Source of the DNA: a virus
Reading direction: 5' to 3' (one strand)
Length of the DNA stretch: 34,501 nt
IMG/VR virus record: IMGVR_UViG_3300043774_001222
Span: 1 to 34,501 of that record
Positions 19,211 through 26,148 of the stretch are shown here, piece by piece; within the stretch, counting starts at the first letter, position 1; each line of letters opens with the position of its first letter. The translations under genes and the position numbers were made by a program. The notes beneath the pieces are model-generated. The model was not told the origin of the DNA and searched no databases. It was given only the letters and a program-made list of their open reading frames with translations.

Positions 19211-19393
19211 ATGGAAAAACGACTGGAAGGTGAGGAGAAAGTGCGGATGCTGGAGCGCGAGATGCGGCAGCCGCCGTCTGGCGGTGGGGCGTGTCCCAAG
19301 TGCGGGGCGCAGGTGCGTGATCCCTTTGGGGGGCGGGTGGTGATGCACGATGTGCCTGGATGCCGTGTGGTGAAATCGGGTTTCAAGGGCTGA
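19211..19393 (+). CDS. Small zinc-binding protein (60 aa)
   Basis: ATG 19211, with GGGTGGGT before it; an earlier TTG at 19190 is an alternative. C-P-K-C at about residue 28, then M-H-D-V-P-G-C, consistent with a C-C-H-C zinc site. N-terminal helix is basic and acidic alternating. Role unknown. Confidence 0.6.
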   Translation: MEKRLEGEEKVRMLEREMRQPPSGGGACPKCGAQVRDPFGGRVVMHDVPGCRVVKSGFKG

Positions 19394-19398
19394 CGATC

Positions 19399-19959
19399 AT
19401 GGCAGACCGTCTGTGTGTGTGTGGAGTGGCTGGGGCTGGGAAGTCGGCTCTGGCGCGGGTGCTGGTGCGCGACTATGGGTATGAGGTGGTGAAGTTTGCG
19501 GATCCCCTCAAGGAGATGTTGCGGGTGCTGGGCTTGGGGGTTGATGAGCTGGAGGGCGACCGGAAGGAAGTGGCGAGCGAGTTGCTCTGTGGGCGCACGC
19601 CGCGCTGGGCGATGCAACGCCTGGGCACGGAGTGGGGGCGTGACATGATCGGCGGGGCGCTGTGGGTGGAGGCTTGGCGTCGGCGTATCGAGGCGATGCC
19701 TACGGGCACGAAGCTCGTGGTGGATGACTGCCGTTTCCCGAACGAGTTGGAAGCGGCGAGGTCGCTGGGGTTTGTGCCGGTGCGGATATACCGCGCGGCG
19801 CGCACGCATTGGGGGGAGCGGCATCTCTCGGAGGTGGCGCTGGATGAGGTGTGGATGCCGGAGTTTGCGAATCACGGCACGCCGGAGGATTTGGCGAGGG
19901 TGATCTTGCATAGAGGGGCCGCTAGTTCCTGCTCGCTCATGTATCGGGGGGAGGTATGA
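19399..19959 (+). CDS. Deoxynucleoside monophosphate kinase-like P-loop protein (186 aa)
   Basis: Start at ATG 19399 (M-A-D-R-L-C-V-C-G); the longer frame is an extension into the previous gene. Walker A G-V-A-G-A-G-K-S at 9-16, followed by F-A-D-P-L-K-E-M-L, typical of phage dNMP kinases that phosphorylate dNMPs to dNDPs and raise the precursor pool for phage DNA. V-V-D-D-C-R-F-P-N-E-L-E near 115-126 matches the second conserved region. The gene is coupled to the next one by ATGA. Confidence 0.85.
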   Translation: MADRLCVCGVAGAGKSALARVLVRDYGYEVVKFADPLKEMLRVLGLGVDELEGDRKEVASELLCGRTPRWAMQRLGTEWGRDMIGGALWVEAWRRRIEAMPTGTKLVVDDCRFPNELEAARSLGFVPVRIYRAARTHWGERHLSEVALDEVWMPEFANHGTPEDLARVILHRGAASSCSLMYRGEV

Positions 19960-20144
19960 AGATCGATTTTGAAGTGCGCTTGGTGCTGTGTGCAAATGGG
20001 GTTGCCGTGGGGCCGCGCTTGCAGAGGGACAAGCCATTCCCCCGCTATGAGTTGAGCTATCCCGATACGCCCGAGGGGCGCGAGAAGGCAGAGGCCGACT
20101 TGGAGCGGATCAAGAAATATGTGGAATCCTATGACAAAAAATAA
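19956..20144 (+). CDS. Hypothetical protein (62 aa)
   Basis: ATGA overlap with the kinase gene. M-K-I-D-F-E-V-R-L-V-L-C-A-N-G, a beta-like start, then a helix K-A-E-A-D-L-E-R-I-K-K. Unknown. Confidence 0.6.
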   Translation: MKIDFEVRLVLCANGVAVGPRLQRDKPFPRYELSYPDTPEGREKAEADLERIKKYVESYDKK

Positions 20145-20328
20145 GCCAGCCGTCGATTCGCGATTGCTGTTTTTCAATGCCTTGCGGGAAAAGTTCAGGC
20201 GTCCGCTCTTGCCTGTCGAGCCGCCTGCCACGCGCGGCACAGAGGCCGTTCCCCCGCTTCGTCAGATGGGTCTGGCTGAGTATATCGCGGCACGGAAGCG
20301 CGGGGAGATGACAGCAAACTTGAAGTAA
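20131..20328 (+). CDS. Hypothetical protein (65 aa)
   Basis: Start ATG 20131 (M-T-K-N-K-P-A-V-D-S), overlapping the previous gene by 14 bases. Contains R-L-L-F-F-N-A-L-R-E-K-F-R and L-A-E-Y-I-A-A-R-K-R-G-E. Basic; unknown role. Confidence 0.55.
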   Translation: MTKNKPAVDSRLLFFNALREKFRRPLLPVEPPATRGTEAVPPLRQMGLAEYIAARKRGEMTANLK

Positions 20329-20625
20329 ATGAAAATAGAAGACGAAATCACGGAACTCTCCGAGCGCTGGTATGAACTCATCGGCGGCGAGCACCATAAG
20401 GATCGGGATTGCCACTGGTATGTGGAGGTGCGGTGGAGTTATGGGTTGCCGCAGGTGTATGTGGTGGTGCATGAGGGATATACTTTTGAGCGGATCGAGG
20501 AGGAGTTCAATACCTATGCCGAGGCTCTGGAGGGGTTGAAGGGATACCTGGAGCGGGCCGTCTCAGAAGAGATCGCCGAGCGCGATGACAGCGATGAGGG
20601 CGAGGAAGACGAAGAAGATTTATGA
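20329..20625 (+). CDS. Hypothetical acidic-tailed protein (98 aa)
   Basis: Follows the previous stop with no gap (TAAATG). M-K-I-E-D-E-I-T-E-L-S-E-R-W-Y-E-L-I, a beta-rich middle (V-E-V-R-W-S-Y-G-L-P-Q-V-Y-V-V-V) and an acidic tail (E-G-E-E-D-E-E-D). Unknown function; the acidic tail may bind a basic partner. Confidence 0.65.
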   Translation: MKIEDEITELSERWYELIGGEHHKDRDCHWYVEVRWSYGLPQVYVVVHEGYTFERIEEEFNTYAEALEGLKGYLERAVSEEIAERDDSDEGEEDEEDL

Positions 20626-21167
20626 AAACAAAAATGGTGGTGGTGGATACGGAAACGGGGGGCTTGCGGGCGGATCGCCATGCGTTGCTCTCCATCGCGG
20701 CGGTCGATGCGGAAAGTGGTGAGGCGTTTCACGCTCTCATTCGCCCCTCGGCGGATTGGATCGTGGAGGCGGGAGCCTTGGAGGTGAATGGCTTGACGCT
20801 GGATTTCCTGCGCGATGCAGGTCGCGCCGAGTCGGTGGTGATGGCTGAGTTTGCGGCTTGGATGGATGCTCGGCGTGGCTCGATGGTGGCTGGCTGTAAT
20901 GTGGCCTTCGACCTCGGATTCTTGGACGCTGCGGCGAAGCGCAGCGGGTTGAAATGGCAGGCTGGCCGTTCGCTGGATCTGCGTGGAGCGGCATGGCTGG
21001 CCTATGAGACGAAGGGGCTGGAGCTTGCGATCGGCAAGGATGGCAACCCCAAGCTCTCGCTGGATAGTATCGCGGGAGCGCTCGGCTTGAGCCGGACAAC
21101 AGAGAAGCATGACGCGCTGGAGGATGCGTTGCTCACGCTGGCGTGTTTCCGCGAGTTGCTGGGGTGA
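20622..21167 (+). CDS. DnaQ-like 3'-5' exonuclease, DEDDh family (181 aa)
   Basis: Exo I V-V-D-T-E-T (D9, E11), Exo II N-V-A-F-D (D97 in G-C-N-V-A-F-D-L-G-F), Exo III H-D-A-L-E-D (H163, D168), in the expected order, with L-D-S-I-A-G-A-L-G just before Exo III. The length is that of a stand-alone exonuclease domain. It would remove 3' nucleotides from single-stranded ends, for proofreading or processing. Coupled to the upstream acidic-tailed protein by ATGA; unlike many phages, no polymerase is adjacent. Confidence 0.88.
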   Translation: MKTKMVVVDTETGGLRADRHALLSIAAVDAESGEAFHALIRPSADWIVEAGALEVNGLTLDFLRDAGRAESVVMAEFAAWMDARRGSMVAGCNVAFDLGFLDAAAKRSGLKWQAGRSLDLRGAAWLAYETKGLELAIGKDGNPKLSLDSIAGALGLSRTTEKHDALEDALLTLACFRELLG

Positions 21168-21170
21168 ATT

Positions 21171-21199
21171 TAACCACGGAGAACACGGAGGACACGGAG
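21171..21199 (+). repeat. Dispersed repeat A
   Basis: TAACCACGGAGAACACGGAG and onward, just after the exonuclease stop. Confidence 0.8.
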
Positions 21200-21244
21200 T
21201 TTTTTTTGGAGGAATTGGGATTGCGGCGGCGCGCGGGTTTCGCG

Positions 21245-21288
21245 CTGGTTAGCATAGCCCCAGGGTCGTAACCGCATAAAAGCGACCC
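21245..21288 (+). ncRNA. Two-part hairpin motif, copy 1
   Basis: CTGGTTAGCATA, then after 6 bases GGGTCG-TAACCGCATAAAAG-CGACCC: a 6-bp stem with a 14-base loop. The same loop (one G/A and one G/T change) occurs on a different stem at 25081-25106. It sits in a gene-free stretch before the 21331 gene and is followed by a T run (CTTCATTTTTTT), so it may also act as a terminator. Confidence 0.55.
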
Positions 21289-21300
21289 CCTTCATTTTTT

Positions 21301-21324
21301 TAACCATAGAGGACACAGAGAAGG
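21301..21324 (+). repeat. Dispersed repeat A, probably supplying the ribosome binding site of the next gene
   Basis: TAACCATAGAGGACACAGAG followed by AAGGAAGATT and ATG 21331. Confidence 0.7.
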
Positions 21325-21330
21325 AAGATT

Positions 21331-21759
21331 ATGAGTGAGTGGGAAACATTTTGTGACATCAGCTACTACCATTTGTGGCGGGTGCGCCGGAAGGACGAGC
21401 GGGGGTTTAATGATGGGTATCACCTCCAGCATGGGGAAGAGGCGAAGGCATTGGTCGAGTTGCTGAACCGACTGGAGCGCGAGCGGGATGAGGTGACTAA
21501 GGATTTGGAGTTTCGTCGCGAGCTTTACAAGGTTCAGGAGGAATACCTTGAAACGGCAAGACGCGAGCGCGATGAGGCGAGGGAGCAGAACGCCAAGCTC
21601 CGCGACATTGCGGGCGGCCTCGCTGCCGCCCTCGAACGCCTTGACGCACTTTATCGCTCAGAGCAAGACCCGGAGGCCCCTATGCCGCGACCGGATTGGC
21701 TACGGCGTCCGTTGCAAATGCTTGACGCCGAACTCGCAAGGAGGGCGCGGAATGAGTGA
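21331..21759 (+). CDS. Coiled-coil phage protein (142 aa)
   Basis: M-S-E-W-E-T-F-C-D-I-S-Y-Y-H-L-W-R-V-R-R start with AAGGAAG before it. The first 45 residues (V-R-R-K-D-E-R-G-F, Y-H-L-Q-H-G-E-E-A-K-A-L) are a pattern found in many phage-encoded small proteins; 46-105 are coiled coil (L-E-R-E-R-D-E-V-T, then R-R-E-R-D-E-A-R-E). Function unknown. Shares the E-R-D-E-A-type motif with the genes at 21931 and 23081. Confidence 0.75.
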   Translation: MSEWETFCDISYYHLWRVRRKDERGFNDGYHLQHGEEAKALVELLNRLERERDEVTKDLEFRRELYKVQEEYLETARRERDEAREQNAKLRDIAGGLAAALERLDALYRSEQDPEAPMPRPDWLRRPLQMLDAELARRARNE

Positions 21760-21934
21760 TACAGCAAGCCAGTGGATAATGGTAGTCGCGGTAATCTTTT
21801 TGATTGCAGCGTCTTTTATAGCTTCAAATCAGCGGGATAACTTAAAGGCAGAAGCGGTCAAGCGAGGATTTGCGGAATGGGTTTCTGACTACAACGGGAA
21901 CACCACATTCAAGTGGAAGGAGGGCGCGAAATGA
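21752..21934 (+). CDS. Small single-pass membrane protein (60 aa)
   Basis: ATG 21752, overlapping the previous stop by eight bases and preceded by AAGGAGGGCGCGGA. A transmembrane helix spans residues 8-26 (W-I-M-V-V-A-V-I-F-L-I-A-A-S-F), then A-V-K-R-G-F-A-E-W-V-S-D, a motif common in small phage membrane proteins, then N-T-T-F-K-W-K-E-G-A-K. A role in lysis or membrane remodelling is possible but unproven. Confidence 0.7.
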   Translation: MSDTASQWIMVVAVIFLIAASFIASNQRDNLKAEAVKRGFAEWVSDYNGNTTFKWKEGAK

Positions 21935-22851
21935 GTGACATGATTAAGCGTTTCATTTTTGAGCGCGTCTCTGAAATCATCATAACCAAGCCTTGGATGA
22001 AGGCTTGCTATCGGGATTACCAGACGAGGGAGATCGTGATGGCGGCATGGCCTCTTAATTACGCCATTCAGCTTGCATGGATGCTCAACCTGGCGTGGCA
22101 GAGGTATCGCCATCGGGAGTCTTGGATAGATAGAATGATCGCGAGCGAGGCGAGGCTTAAAATCATCCAACTGGAGCGCGAGCGGGACGAGAAGCAAGAA
22201 ATCATTCGTCGGTCTTGCGTGGATTGGGCTGAAGACCACACTCACCTTCAAAACCTTTGCCGGGAGGTTGGAGCCACGGAGCACGAAGTAGAAGGCGATT
22301 CCTACGGGGTTCCAAGTATTAGCGATTTAGCTGATTGCTTGAAAAAATTGCTCGTTTGCCAGCGCGACAAGTGGGAAGAAACCGCTCGCGTTTACTGCCA
22401 GAACTCGGACTACCACCGAGAAATGCGCGAAAAAGCAGAACACGAAATTGGGCGCGGTAAACGGGAACGCGCACAGATCCGCAAGACGCTATCCCAAAGC
22501 GGAGAGGCTATTGGAAATGGAGATCATGATTATTCGATTACTGAAATGGTCGAAAAACTCATCCAATCAAAAAACTACTTTATTCAAAAAAGTGATTCAG
22601 TAGAGCGCGAGCGGGACGAAGCGATTGCAGCGAGAAAAGCCTCTGCTGCCGACTGGCGAAACCAACTGGTCCAAATGGGCAAATGCGTTTCATCGGCAAA
22701 ACGAATGGCTGCATTGGCAGTAAAAGAGCGCACAGAGATGTTGGAGGCGTTGATGAAGATCGAAGATGTCTTTGTCGATGGCGAGGATACTTACGAAGGC
22801 TGGAGGGCAATGGGGAACATTGCCAGAGCGGCGTTGGAGGGCAAGGTGTGA
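21931..22851 (+). CDS. Coiled-coil protein (306 aa)
   Basis: Start at ATG 21931 (M-S-D-M-I-K-R-F-I-F), coupled by ATGA and preceded by AAGGAGGGCGCGAA. Helical throughout, with repeated charged segments L-E-R-E-R-D-E-K-Q, V-E-R-E-R-D-E-A-I and a middle region C-V-D-W-A-E-D-H-T-H-L-Q-N-L-C. No enzymatic motif. Probably a structural or scaffolding phage protein; function unassigned. GC is lower than in the virion genes. Confidence 0.7.
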   Translation: MSDMIKRFIFERVSEIIITKPWMKACYRDYQTREIVMAAWPLNYAIQLAWMLNLAWQRYRHRESWIDRMIASEARLKIIQLERERDEKQEIIRRSCVDWAEDHTHLQNLCREVGATEHEVEGDSYGVPSISDLADCLKKLLVCQRDKWEETARVYCQNSDYHREMREKAEHEIGRGKRERAQIRKTLSQSGEAIGNGDHDYSITEMVEKLIQSKNYFIQKSDSVERERDEAIAARKASAADWRNQLVQMGKCVSSAKRMAALAVKERTEMLEALMKIEDVFVDGEDTYEGWRAMGNIARAALEGKV

Positions 22852-23084
22852 AATCGATCCGAGTTTCGCCAACCACGATCATAAGCGTCTGCGATGCGCC
22901 TGACAATGAGATCGTTGTAAAAGGGCGGGTGTGGAGGTTTGATTTTGACCGGCACCTTGGCCCGACTTGGCTCAGAAAAGACGGGTCAGACCGCAAGTGC
23001 CAGAACCCAAGCAAGGCTGTTTGGAAGGCGTTTGGGAAATGGTTTGATCAATATCATCTTGAAAGGTGGAAGGCAGCAAAATGA
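22848..23084 (+). CDS. Hypothetical protein (78 aa), GTG start
   Basis: GTG 22848 (M-K-S-I-R-V-S-P-T-T) overlaps the previous stop (GTGTGA) and its own stop overlaps the next start. Short beta-like domain with W-R-F-D-F-D-R-H-L-G-P-T-W and a basic helical end (F-D-Q-Y-H-L-E-R-W-K-A-A-K). Unknown. Confidence 0.6.
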   Translation: MKSIRVSPTTIISVCDAPDNEIVVKGRVWRFDFDRHLGPTWLRKDGSDRKCQNPSKAVWKAFGKWFDQYHLERWKAAK

Positions 23085-23638
23085 TGGATATAAAAATAGC
23101 GCAGCAAGAGGCCATTACCGAATTGGTGTTGGAGAATCAGAGGTTGAAGCGTGAGCGGGATGAGGCGCGGGAAAAATATACAACCTTTCTGACAGAAAAT
23201 ATGTTGGCCGTGCAAAAGCTTTGCACTGAACGCGACGCCGAGCGGGAGTCTGCTCGCCGCTGGCGCAAGTTGGCATCGGCTTACGAAATCCTCATGCCGC
23301 CTGTGGGCGGGAAGCGCATTATGAAGCTCGCGCACCGCGATGGGTGGGAGTGTGCCTATTGCGGTGCGGAGACTTGCTTTACAGGCAGGGATGGCCCCAA
23401 GGCCACGGTGGATCATGTCGTGCCGAAATCCAAGGGCGGGCTGGATCATTTGTCGAACTGCGTGGTGGCTTGCGAGGCGTGTAACTCAGCAAAAGCGGAT
23501 CAAGAAGATTGGACGCCGCCGCAGGTTGACGAGCCTAAATCGGAGATACCACAGGACGATGCCGCTCATCTTTCCAGTATGCAAAAGACATGGGAATGGC
23601 GGGATGGAATGTTCCGAAGGAAAAAAGATGGAGAATAA
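23081..23638 (+). CDS. HNH endonuclease with N-terminal coiled coil (185 aa)
   Basis: Start M-M-D-I-K-I-A-Q-Q-E at 23081. Residues 5-65 are coiled coil carrying R-E-R-D-E-A-R. The nuclease domain has W-E-C-A-Y-C-G (C91, C94), T-V-D-H-V-V-P (D111, H112) and C-E-A-C-N-S (C131, C134, N135): a zinc-stabilised HNH core. It could cut DNA in packaging, homing or recombination; the coiled coil may tether it. Coupled to its neighbours by overlaps. Confidence 0.85.
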   Translation: MMDIKIAQQEAITELVLENQRLKRERDEAREKYTTFLTENMLAVQKLCTERDAERESARRWRKLASAYEILMPPVGGKRIMKLAHRDGWECAYCGAETCFTGRDGPKATVDHVVPKSKGGLDHLSNCVVACEACNSAKADQEDWTPPQVDEPKSEIPQDDAAHLSSMQKTWEWRDGMFRRKKDGE

Positions 23639-23810
23639 AGAATACCCCAGGTGGGCTTGCCAAGAGTGCGGTGAGAAGCATGGAGCCAAGCCCAAGATGG
23701 ATCGCGTTTCGACTTGGCACTACGGCCAATGCGATGTGTGCGGCGGCCATAAAAGCGTCACCGAGCCGCGCGACTACGGGCATTTCCCTTATTGGTTTCA
23801 AACAAAGTAA
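23628..23810 (+). CDS. Small zinc-ribbon phage protein (60 aa)
   Basis: ATG 23628 (M-E-N-K-E-Y-P-R-W-A-C-Q-E-C-G). Two C-x-x-C pairs (C-Q-E-C and C-D-V-C-G), then the run V-T-E-P-R-D-Y-G-H, a pattern I know from small phage zinc-ribbon proteins. Function unknown. Overlaps the HNH gene by 11 bases. A shortened relative may start at 25141. Confidence 0.7.
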   Translation: MENKEYPRWACQECGEKHGAKPKMDRVSTWHYGQCDVCGGHKSVTEPRDYGHFPYWFQTK

Positions 23811-23815
23811 AAACT

Positions 23816-24481
23816 ATGGAATTTCAAGAGTTTCCGAAAATGCCGCGCTTGTCGCGGGAGATGATCGTGACCGAGAAGATCGACGGCACGAATGCCCATG
23901 TCTATATCGTGGGGAACCCCGAGGGGTTCTATACGGCGAAGCATCCCGATCCCTTGGTGATCGCGGAGGGGAATTGTGGTGGGGAGCCAGCGGTGATCTT
24001 TGCCGGATCGCGCTTGCGGTTCATCGCGCCGCAGGATGACCATTTCGGTTTCGCGGCGTGGGTGAGGGATCATGCTCAAGAGCTTTTCGGCTTGGGTTTT
24101 GGAAGGCACTTTGGCGAGTGGTGGGGGCGAGGCATTCAGCGCAACTACAGGTTGAATGAGCGGCGCTGGAGCCTTTTCAATGTGTCGCGCTGGTGCCTGC
24201 ACGGGCAGGAGCCGCAGCGTGTGCCGACCGCCGATCCTCGCATTGAGAAGTATCAAGAGCCTCTGCCTGAGTGCTGTGGCCTTGTGCCGGTGCTGCATAG
24301 GGGGCGGTTTTCTGTCCTGCAATGCGATATGGCTTTGGATGAATTGATGATCGGCGGCAGCAAGGCCGCTCCGGGGTTTATGAAGCCGGAGGGCATCGTG
24401 GCCTTCCATGTCGCGGGGAATGTGGGCTTCAAGAAAACGATTGAGAAGGACGAGGAGCCGAAGGGGATGGGCAAAGTATGA
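23816..24481 (+). CDS. RNA ligase, Rnl2-like family (221 aa)
   Basis: Start ATG 23816 (M-E-F-Q-E-F-P-K-M-P-R-L). Motif I E-K-I-D-G-T-N-A (K21 nucleophile), F-A-G-S-R-L-R-F-I near 62, then K-P-E-G-I-V-A-F-H as motif IV and F-K-K-T-I-E-K-D as motif V. This fits the phage RNA ligase family (PF09414-type) that seals RNA nicks or repairs tRNA. No separate C-terminal domain is visible. Whether it works with the reverse transcriptase RNA is only a speculation. Confidence 0.85.
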   Translation: MEFQEFPKMPRLSREMIVTEKIDGTNAHVYIVGNPEGFYTAKHPDPLVIAEGNCGGEPAVIFAGSRLRFIAPQDDHFGFAAWVRDHAQELFGLGFGRHFGEWWGRGIQRNYRLNERRWSLFNVSRWCLHGQEPQRVPTADPRIEKYQEPLPECCGLVPVLHRGRFSVLQCDMALDELMIGGSKAAPGFMKPEGIVAFHVAGNVGFKKTIEKDEEPKGMGKV

Positions 24482-24783
24482 AGGATGAAGTAAGAAGGAC
24501 GATAGAGAAGCTGCGCTCCTACAATAAATGGCGGCGGGGCGATGAGGAACTCTCGCAGCCCGATCCGCGAGAAATCGGCATCTGGATCGATGAGATTTGC
24601 AACTACGCCGAGGAAAATGATGAGCGCGACGACGCGCGGCGTCTGGCCGATGCCGTGGCCGAGAAGGCAAAAGCTCTTGTCGCTCGGTGGGATCAGCCTT
24701 CGTGGAAGGATGTCGCCCCTACGGCGGGTTTTATCTATGATTTGCGGAATGCGGTCGCTGCCTACGAGGCGGTGAAGAAATGA
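24478..24783 (+). CDS. Conserved phage-type hypothetical protein (101 aa)
   Basis: ATGA overlap with the RNA ligase gene. M-K-D-E-V-R-R-T-I-E-K-L, followed by N-K-W-R-R-G-D-E-E and P-R-E-I-G-I-W-I-D-E-I, a pattern seen in many small phage proteins of unknown function. Helical, charged. Confidence 0.65.
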   Translation: MKDEVRRTIEKLRSYNKWRRGDEELSQPDPREIGIWIDEICNYAEENDERDDARRLADAVAEKAKALVARWDQPSWKDVAPTAGFIYDLRNAVAAYEAVKK

Positions 24784-25010
24784 GCGATGACGCTTCACTG
24801 CCCTCGCGGCGATACACTTGCATCTCTTGTGGCATGAAGGGGCGTCGGAGTAATGCGCCCGAGCAGAGGCAACGCGAGCCGATTTGCCCGCGCTGCGAGA
24901 GGGGGATGGATCAGCTCGATCTGTATGCGAAATTGATTCCCTTTTGGCGGAGTCGTAGGAAAGATGTGCGAAAGGTTGAAAAAACAGCACAGGATTTTCA
25001 ACAAATTTGA
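24780..25010 (+). CDS. Small zinc-finger protein (76 aa)
   Basis: ATGA overlap at 24780. C-I-S-C-G near residue 14 and C-P-R-C-E near 36 form a four-cysteine zinc ribbon, followed by a helical basic tail (W-R-S-R-R-K-D-V-R-K-V-E-K). DNA or RNA binding is plausible. Confidence 0.65.
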   Translation: MSDDASLPSRRYTCISCGMKGRRSNAPEQRQREPICPRCERGMDQLDLYAKLIPFWRSRRKDVRKVEKTAQDFQQI

Positions 25011-25060
25011 GAGCAATAATGTGGCAATGTGGCGGGTGGCTAACCTTGGCGGGTGTGCAT

Positions 25061-25106
25061 CTGGTCAGCATACGAAGCCATTCCCGTAACCACATAAAAT
25101 CGGGAA
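25061..25106 (+). ncRNA. Two-part hairpin motif, copy 2
   Basis: CTGGTCAGCATA, then TTCCCG-TAACCACATAAAAT-CGGGAA. The stem differs from copy 1 at most positions but still pairs fully, while the 14-base loop is the same apart from two changes. It lies in a 130-base gene-free gap before the small ORF at 25141. Confidence 0.55.
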
Positions 25107-25140
25107 CTCTCACCCTGTTGACTGCGAAATTTGGGGCTGT

Positions 25141-25203
25141 ATGAACGAAGAATATCCCAAATGGGTCTGCTTGGAACATGGGCGCAACTGGTTCAAGAAA
25201 TGA
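25141..25203 (+). CDS. Very short ORF (20 aa), possibly a truncated zinc-ribbon paralogue
   Basis: M-N-E-E-Y-P-K-W-V-C-L-E-H-G-R resembles the start of the 23628 protein (M-E-N-K-E-Y-P-R-W-A-C-Q-E-C-G), with the second cysteine changed and an early stop. The stop overlaps the next start (ATGA), so it may now serve as a coupling leader. Confidence 0.4.
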   Translation: MNEEYPKWVCLEHGRNWFKK

Positions 25204-25511
25204 ATTGCCCGAAGTGCGGTGGGGATACGCGCGTGGTCGAGAGCCGTCCGCGCGAAGGCGGCGTGTGGCGGCGGCGTAAGTGCGCGAAAGCTCACCTCTC
25301 CTACACGCTGGAGACGCAGACTGCCGAGCCGATTAAGAAAGTAGGAAAGATGAAGGATGAAGTAAGAAAGGGGCCGAAAAAACCCAAGGCTTTGCCCAAG
25401 CCGAAGCGACAGCCGCAAGCCCCCTACTCTCCTGCCGTGGAGGAGTGGAATCTCAATGTCACGGCCTCCTCGCCGCTGTGGTTGAAGTCGATGGCGCTCA
25501 AGCTCGGTTGA
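25200..25511 (+). CDS. NrdR-like zinc-ribbon protein (103 aa)
   Basis: Start ATG 25200 (M-N-C-P-K-C-G-G-D-T-R-V-V-E-S-R-P), close to the N-terminal ribbon of NrdR and related phage proteins. The second metal half is degenerate: R-R-R-K-C-A-K-A-H keeps one Cys and a His rather than C-x-x-C. No ATP-cone follows, so it is not a full NrdR. The C-terminus is Lys/Pro-rich. A small DNA-binding or structural role is possible. Confidence 0.6.
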   Translation: MNCPKCGGDTRVVESRPREGGVWRRRKCAKAHLSYTLETQTAEPIKKVGKMKDEVRKGPKKPKALPKPKRQPQAPYSPAVEEWNLNVTASSPLWLKSMALKLG

Positions 25512-25529
25512 CCGCCATGCGCTGTGGGC

Positions 25530-26069
25530 ATGGGGATTGACCACAACAGAGAGCGATTGCGCGAGTTGGCGCAGGTGAGTCGGGAGTTTGGACTGCTTGG
25601 ACATCCGCTCAAATACTCGCGCCCATACATTTATGGAGACCATAGCCTGCCGAGAGGGAGTGGCGAATACGAGGCTCCCGAGGCATTCCGGCTCACCAAC
25701 CAAGGGGAAAGTTTTGCTCCTGGCCAAGAGGCGGCAATAGCCAAAGTCAGAAAAAACGGAGCCATCTCTGTCGGCCTCAAGAAGACCACGCCCGGAGGGT
25801 GGCAGGCGATTGCTGAAGCCAACGGCCTCGCCCGCGCGGCGGATGTGAAGCGCAGCGTGCTCAGACACGAGATCGTCCACTCGATCCAGCGGGCCAAGGC
25901 GGCATCTCAAGGGCAATCCTATGTGAGAAGCATGATGAACCCCGTCAAGCGATACATCGCCGAGGTGGGCGCTTACGCCACGCAAAACCGAAGAAGACCC
26001 GGCAGAAGCATCGTGGAACGGCTGTTCCCGACATTCAAGGCCATGCTTAGTGCGAGGAGGTCGATGTGA
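25530..26069 (+). CDS. Zincin-like virion-region protein with HExxH motif (179 aa)
   Basis: ATG 25530 (M-G-I-D-H-N-R-E-R-L-R-E-L-A); a GTG six bases upstream is an alternative. The single clear motif is R-H-E-I-V-H at 112-117, matching the HExxH zinc site of metallopeptidases, preceded by K-R-S-V-L. The third ligand is unknown; E131-type candidates follow in Y-I-A-E-V-G-A-Y near residue 139. It lies before the portal gene, so head maturation or a host-wall function is possible. Confidence 0.6.
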   Translation: MGIDHNRERLRELAQVSREFGLLGHPLKYSRPYIYGDHSLPRGSGEYEAPEAFRLTNQGESFAPGQEAAIAKVRKNGAISVGLKKTTPGGWQAIAEANGLARAADVKRSVLRHEIVHSIQRAKAASQGQSYVRSMMNPVKRYIAEVGAYATQNRRRPGRSIVERLFPTFKAMLSARRSM

Positions 26070-26082
26070 TGATTCCAACCTC

Positions 26083-26115
26083 TCCCCTCCGTGCTCTCCG
26101 TGTCCTCCGTGGTGA
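26083..26115 (-). repeat. Dispersed repeat A
   Basis: CTCCGTGCTCTCCGTGTCCT and onward, opposite in orientation to most other copies in the right block. Confidence 0.75.
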
Positions 26116-26148
26116 ATCCCTCCCCGTTGACTACTCCGCAATGAGCGT

